DNA of 8,895 bases from JBBIRT01 sp037441725. Its GTDB lineage: Bacteria; Desulfobacterota; BSN033; UBA1163. The notes beneath the pieces are model-generated. The model was not told where the DNA came from, searched no databases, and was given only the letters and a program-made list of their open reading frames with translations. This document shows positions 7,051-8,895 of this stretch, in pieces (positions within the stretch are counted from its first letter, which is position 1; each line of letters begins with the position of its first letter). The translations under genes and the position numbers were made by a program. The DNA lies in the NCBI GenBank assembly GCA_037441725.1, contig JBBIRT010000127.1:1-8895 (forward strand), in the 5' to 3' direction.

Positions 7051-8094
7051 TTAAGGTTTCAATATGATTTTTAAAACGTTTTCTGACCTTGAGCTGAATA
7101 ATCGATAAGCTTCCACAGCCTCCTCTAAGGGCATTCGGTGTGTGATCAGAGGAGTTAGATTGAGTTTACCACATTCTATTAGGGAAAGGAGCCTTCCCAT
7201 GTGGATGATATTTGCTCTCCCTGCTTTCATCTGTAAATTTCGGCGGAGAAAATCCCTGAGAGAAACCCCCACCTTTTCAAATGGAAAAACTCCTACAATT
7301 GAAATCTTTCCACCTGGTCTCACAGACTCAAAACAGCCATAAAAGGTTTCAGAATTACCCACGGCTTCAATGGTGACGTCTGCACCCTTTCCATCCGTCA
7401 TCTTTTTAATTTCCTCAACAGGATTCAACTTTTTTGAATTGATCACCACATCTGCTCCGAGTTGTATCGCTTTTTCGAGCCTGTAGTCAACCAAATCAAC
7501 ACTCACAATCTTGCGGGGTCCAAATAATTGTGCAGCGGCTAAAGCACAAAGACCTACAGGGCCTGCACCAAAGATAGCCACAAAATCCCCTGGTTGAACA
7601 TATTGATCTCCAACAGCCTGATAACCCGTGGATAGAATATCTCCAACAAATATAGCCTGCTCTTCGGTGAGATTTGCTGGAATAGGATATAGATTCGCCT
7701 CCGCCCAAGGGATTCTTAAGTATTCTGCTTGAGTCCCCCCAAAGTCACCCCACTTTTTCCCATGGCCGAGCATGCCACCATGGTCACAAAAGACAACGAG
7801 TCCATTCCTACAATTCTGGCACTCCCCACATTGCACGGAATAAGAGATCACTACCCGATCACCTCTTTTTATTCTCGATACCTCAGACCCCACCTCCTCT
7901 ACCACCCCCACTCCCTCATGACCCATGACTGCATTCTCTTCAACAGGAATCTTTCCATTTAATATGTTTAAATCAGAACCACATATCGAGGCATGGGTAA
8001 TCCTAACAATCGCATCTTTATTAGCGATTATTTTCGGTTTTGCAACCTCACTCAATTTTACTGAACCCTTTCCATCATAAACGACTGCTTTCAT
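7051..8094 (-). CDS. Zinc-dependent medium-chain alcohol dehydrogenase
   Basis: A 347-residue cytoplasmic enzyme of the zinc medium-chain dehydrogenase family, expected to interconvert an alcohol and an aldehyde or ketone with NAD(H). The probable catalytic zinc ligands are Cys38 in ICGSD, His59 and Glu60 in GHEG, and Asp152 in GDILSTGY. The structural zinc site is Cys89, Cys92, Cys95 and Cys103. The Rossmann motif is GAGPVG (176-181), and Asp200 at the end of the second strand favours NAD over NADP. The open frame extends to a TTG at 8148, but the ATG at 8094 is chosen because a perfect TAAGGAGG lies eight bases upstream and the protein then begins MKAVVYDG, as the family does. It lies 50 bases after the AOR stop and 23 bases before the TRAP gene. 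The AOR neighbour suggests an aldehyde intermediate; the substrate is not known. Confidence 0.93.
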   Translation of the reverse strand: MKAVVYDGKGSVKLSEVAKPKIIANKDAIVRITHASICGSDLNILNGKIPVEENAVMGHEGVGVVEEVGSEVSRIKRGDRVVISYSVQCGECQNCRNGLVVFCDHGGMLGHGKKWGDFGGTQAEYLRIPWAEANLYPIPANLTEEQAIFVGDILSTGYQAVGDQYVQPGDFVAIFGAGPVGLCALAAAQLFGPRKIVSVDLVDYRLEKAIQLGADVVINSKKLNPVEEIKKMTDGKGADVTIEAVGNSETFYGCFESVRPGGKISIVGVFPFEKVGVSLRDFLRRNLQMKAGRANIIHMGRLLSLIECGKLNLTPLITHRMPLEEAVEAYRLFSSRSENVLKIILKP

Positions 8095-8102
8095 TTGGAA
8101 TT

Positions 8103-8110
8103 CCTCCTTA
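8103..8110 (-). promoter_or_regulatory. Perfect Shine-Dalgarno that sets the alcohol dehydrogenase start
   Basis: The minus strand reads TAAGGAGG, then AATTCCAA and ATG at 8094. This eight-base match at good spacing rules in favour of the 347-residue protein over the longer frame opened by the TTG at 8148, which would add 18 residues unlike the family N-terminus. Confidence 0.85.
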
Positions 8111-8144
8111 ATCTTGGGGCAGTTCCTTAACCATAGAAAAGAGA

Positions 8145-8895
8145 TCAAAAATTAAAAAATTGATCGATTTCTTCCTGGGGGACATCAAACACCGTGTTTT
8201 TAGGAGGCAAGGGCTCTGTTCTCATCCAATCTGGAAGCCGATCAGCGCCTGGACTGATCCCTGCCTTTAGATTGAAACGCCTTTCCTGCCTCAACATCTC
8301 CTTGCCAATTTCTATAAAATCATCCAAAGTCCAATTCACCCCATAAAAGGTATTGACCATCGGGATGACTGTTTCTGGATTTTTAAATAAAAAGGTGAGA
8401 TGACAAAGTCCAAGGATATCAAAAGCGGTATTGATAATCTGGGAGACTCTTGACCTCTCTACCTGCCCGGTCGATGAAAGGGGTTCTAAGATGACAGACC
8501 CAGTGGTATGATCAGCCCCTTGAGGGCTTGTGGCATAGGTGACTCCCCACCCTTTCATGGCACGCTCGGCGTGGGCAGGAATGGATTGCCCTTTTACCAC
8601 AGGGACTCGATCGATCCCAAATATTTTTGCAGCGATTTCCGTTCCAGACCCAAGGATTCTGCCCATTAAACTTCCCTTTCCAATCTCCTCTATCAGGGCC
8701 TCTGCTCTCTCTTTATCACCAAATTTAAAAAGGCCCACTTCAGTTAATATCCCCAAGGTGCTCCCTGTTTCGATGGTATCAATCCCATAGCCATCACATC
8801 TCCTATCCATTCGGGCAATGGCATCCAGATCATCTATCCCTAAGTTTGAACCCAGCATCGCAAGGGTCTCATATTCAAGGGATGCGGTGAGATAT
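8145..8895 (-). CDS. aor: Aldehyde:ferredoxin oxidoreductase (AOR family), C-terminal part
   Basis: The last 249 residues and a TGA stop are in the window; the start, the N-terminal tungstopterin domain and the first three cluster cysteines lie beyond base 8895. AOR-family enzymes oxidise aldehydes to carboxylates with ferredoxin, using a tungsten bis-pterin and a 4Fe-4S cluster in the cytoplasm. Counting from the first visible residue, marks are EYETLAMLGSNLGIDDLDAI (7-26), CDGYGIDTIETG (33-44) in the pterin-binding region, VKGQSIPAH (100-108), YATSPQGADHTTG (120-132) with a probable active-site His129, and DILGLCHL (159-166), where Cys164 should be the fourth cluster ligand. The C-terminus (PLPPKNTVFDV..., ending FFNF) is a short AOR-type tail. 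It is followed after 50 bases by an alcohol dehydrogenase, suggesting a shared alcohol/aldehyde/acid pathway. Substrate and direction are not determined. Confidence 0.92.
   Translation of the reverse strand, partial: YLTASLEYETLAMLGSNLGIDDLDAIARMDRRCDGYGIDTIETGSTLGILTEVGLFKFGDKERAEALIEEIGKGSLMGRILGSGTEIAAKIFGIDRVPVVKGQSIPAHAERAMKGWGVTYATSPQGADHTTGSVILEPLSSTGQVERSRVSQIINTAFDILGLCHLTFLFKNPETVIPMVNTFYGVNWTLDDFIEIGKEMLRQERRFNLKAGISPGADRLPDWMRTEPLPPKNTVFDVPQEEIDQFFNF

Noticed and set aside
8095..8148. Longer alcohol dehydrogenase from the TTG at 8148
   Set aside because: The 18 extra residues do not resemble the family, and a perfect Shine-Dalgarno serves the ATG at 8094.

Overview
All genes in this window are on the minus strand, so transcription runs from high to low coordinates. 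In transcription order they are: the C-terminal part of a tungsten-type aldehyde:ferredoxin oxidoreductase (AOR), a zinc alcohol dehydrogenase, a TRAP-type solute-binding protein interrupted by an in-frame TGA, a 186-base gap with a candidate promoter, then livG, livF, a long-chain-type acyl-CoA synthetase, livH, livM, and the first 38 codons of an exported protein that is most likely the ABC transporter's substrate-binding subunit. No rRNA, tRNA, CRISPR array, insertion sequence or phage gene is visible.

The oxygen-sensitive AOR, which works with ferredoxin, points to an anaerobe. A Liv-type ABC transporter with an acyl-CoA synthetase in the same operon and a TRAP binding protein alongside are, from memory, common in anaerobic Desulfobacterota and similar degraders of organic acids. 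Base composition looks moderately AT-rich. The lineage is an inference and no gene here fixes it. The standard code applies: TGA ends both livH and the AOR gene.

Region 1 (7051-8895) holds the two oxidoreductases. The dehydrogenase would interconvert an alcohol and an aldehyde, and AOR would interconvert the aldehyde and a carboxylate using ferredoxin. The TRAP binding protein (5987-7027) follows 23 bases later, with no TRAP membrane subunits in view. Its reading frame is intact on both sides of one TGA, so it looks like a recent nonsense mutation, a sequencing error or, much less likely, recoding.

Region 2 (1-5800) is a compact transporter operon: two ATPases, an acyl-CoA synthetase, two permeases and a binding protein. 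The synthetase lies between the ATPase and permease genes, and its stop codon overlaps the livH start as TAATG. This suggests uptake of a carboxylate, or an acid-like compound, coupled to CoA activation. Together with region 1 it could form an alcohol to aldehyde to acid to acyl-CoA route, but the substrate cannot be read from the sequence.

Points worth a second look are the in-frame TGA with a weak SECIS-like hairpin after it, a perfect extended -10 promoter only 14 bases before the livG start (which has no Shine-Dalgarno), a dyad next to that promoter, a one-residue insertion in the synthetase's ATP-binding loop, and a basic C-terminal tail on LivF.
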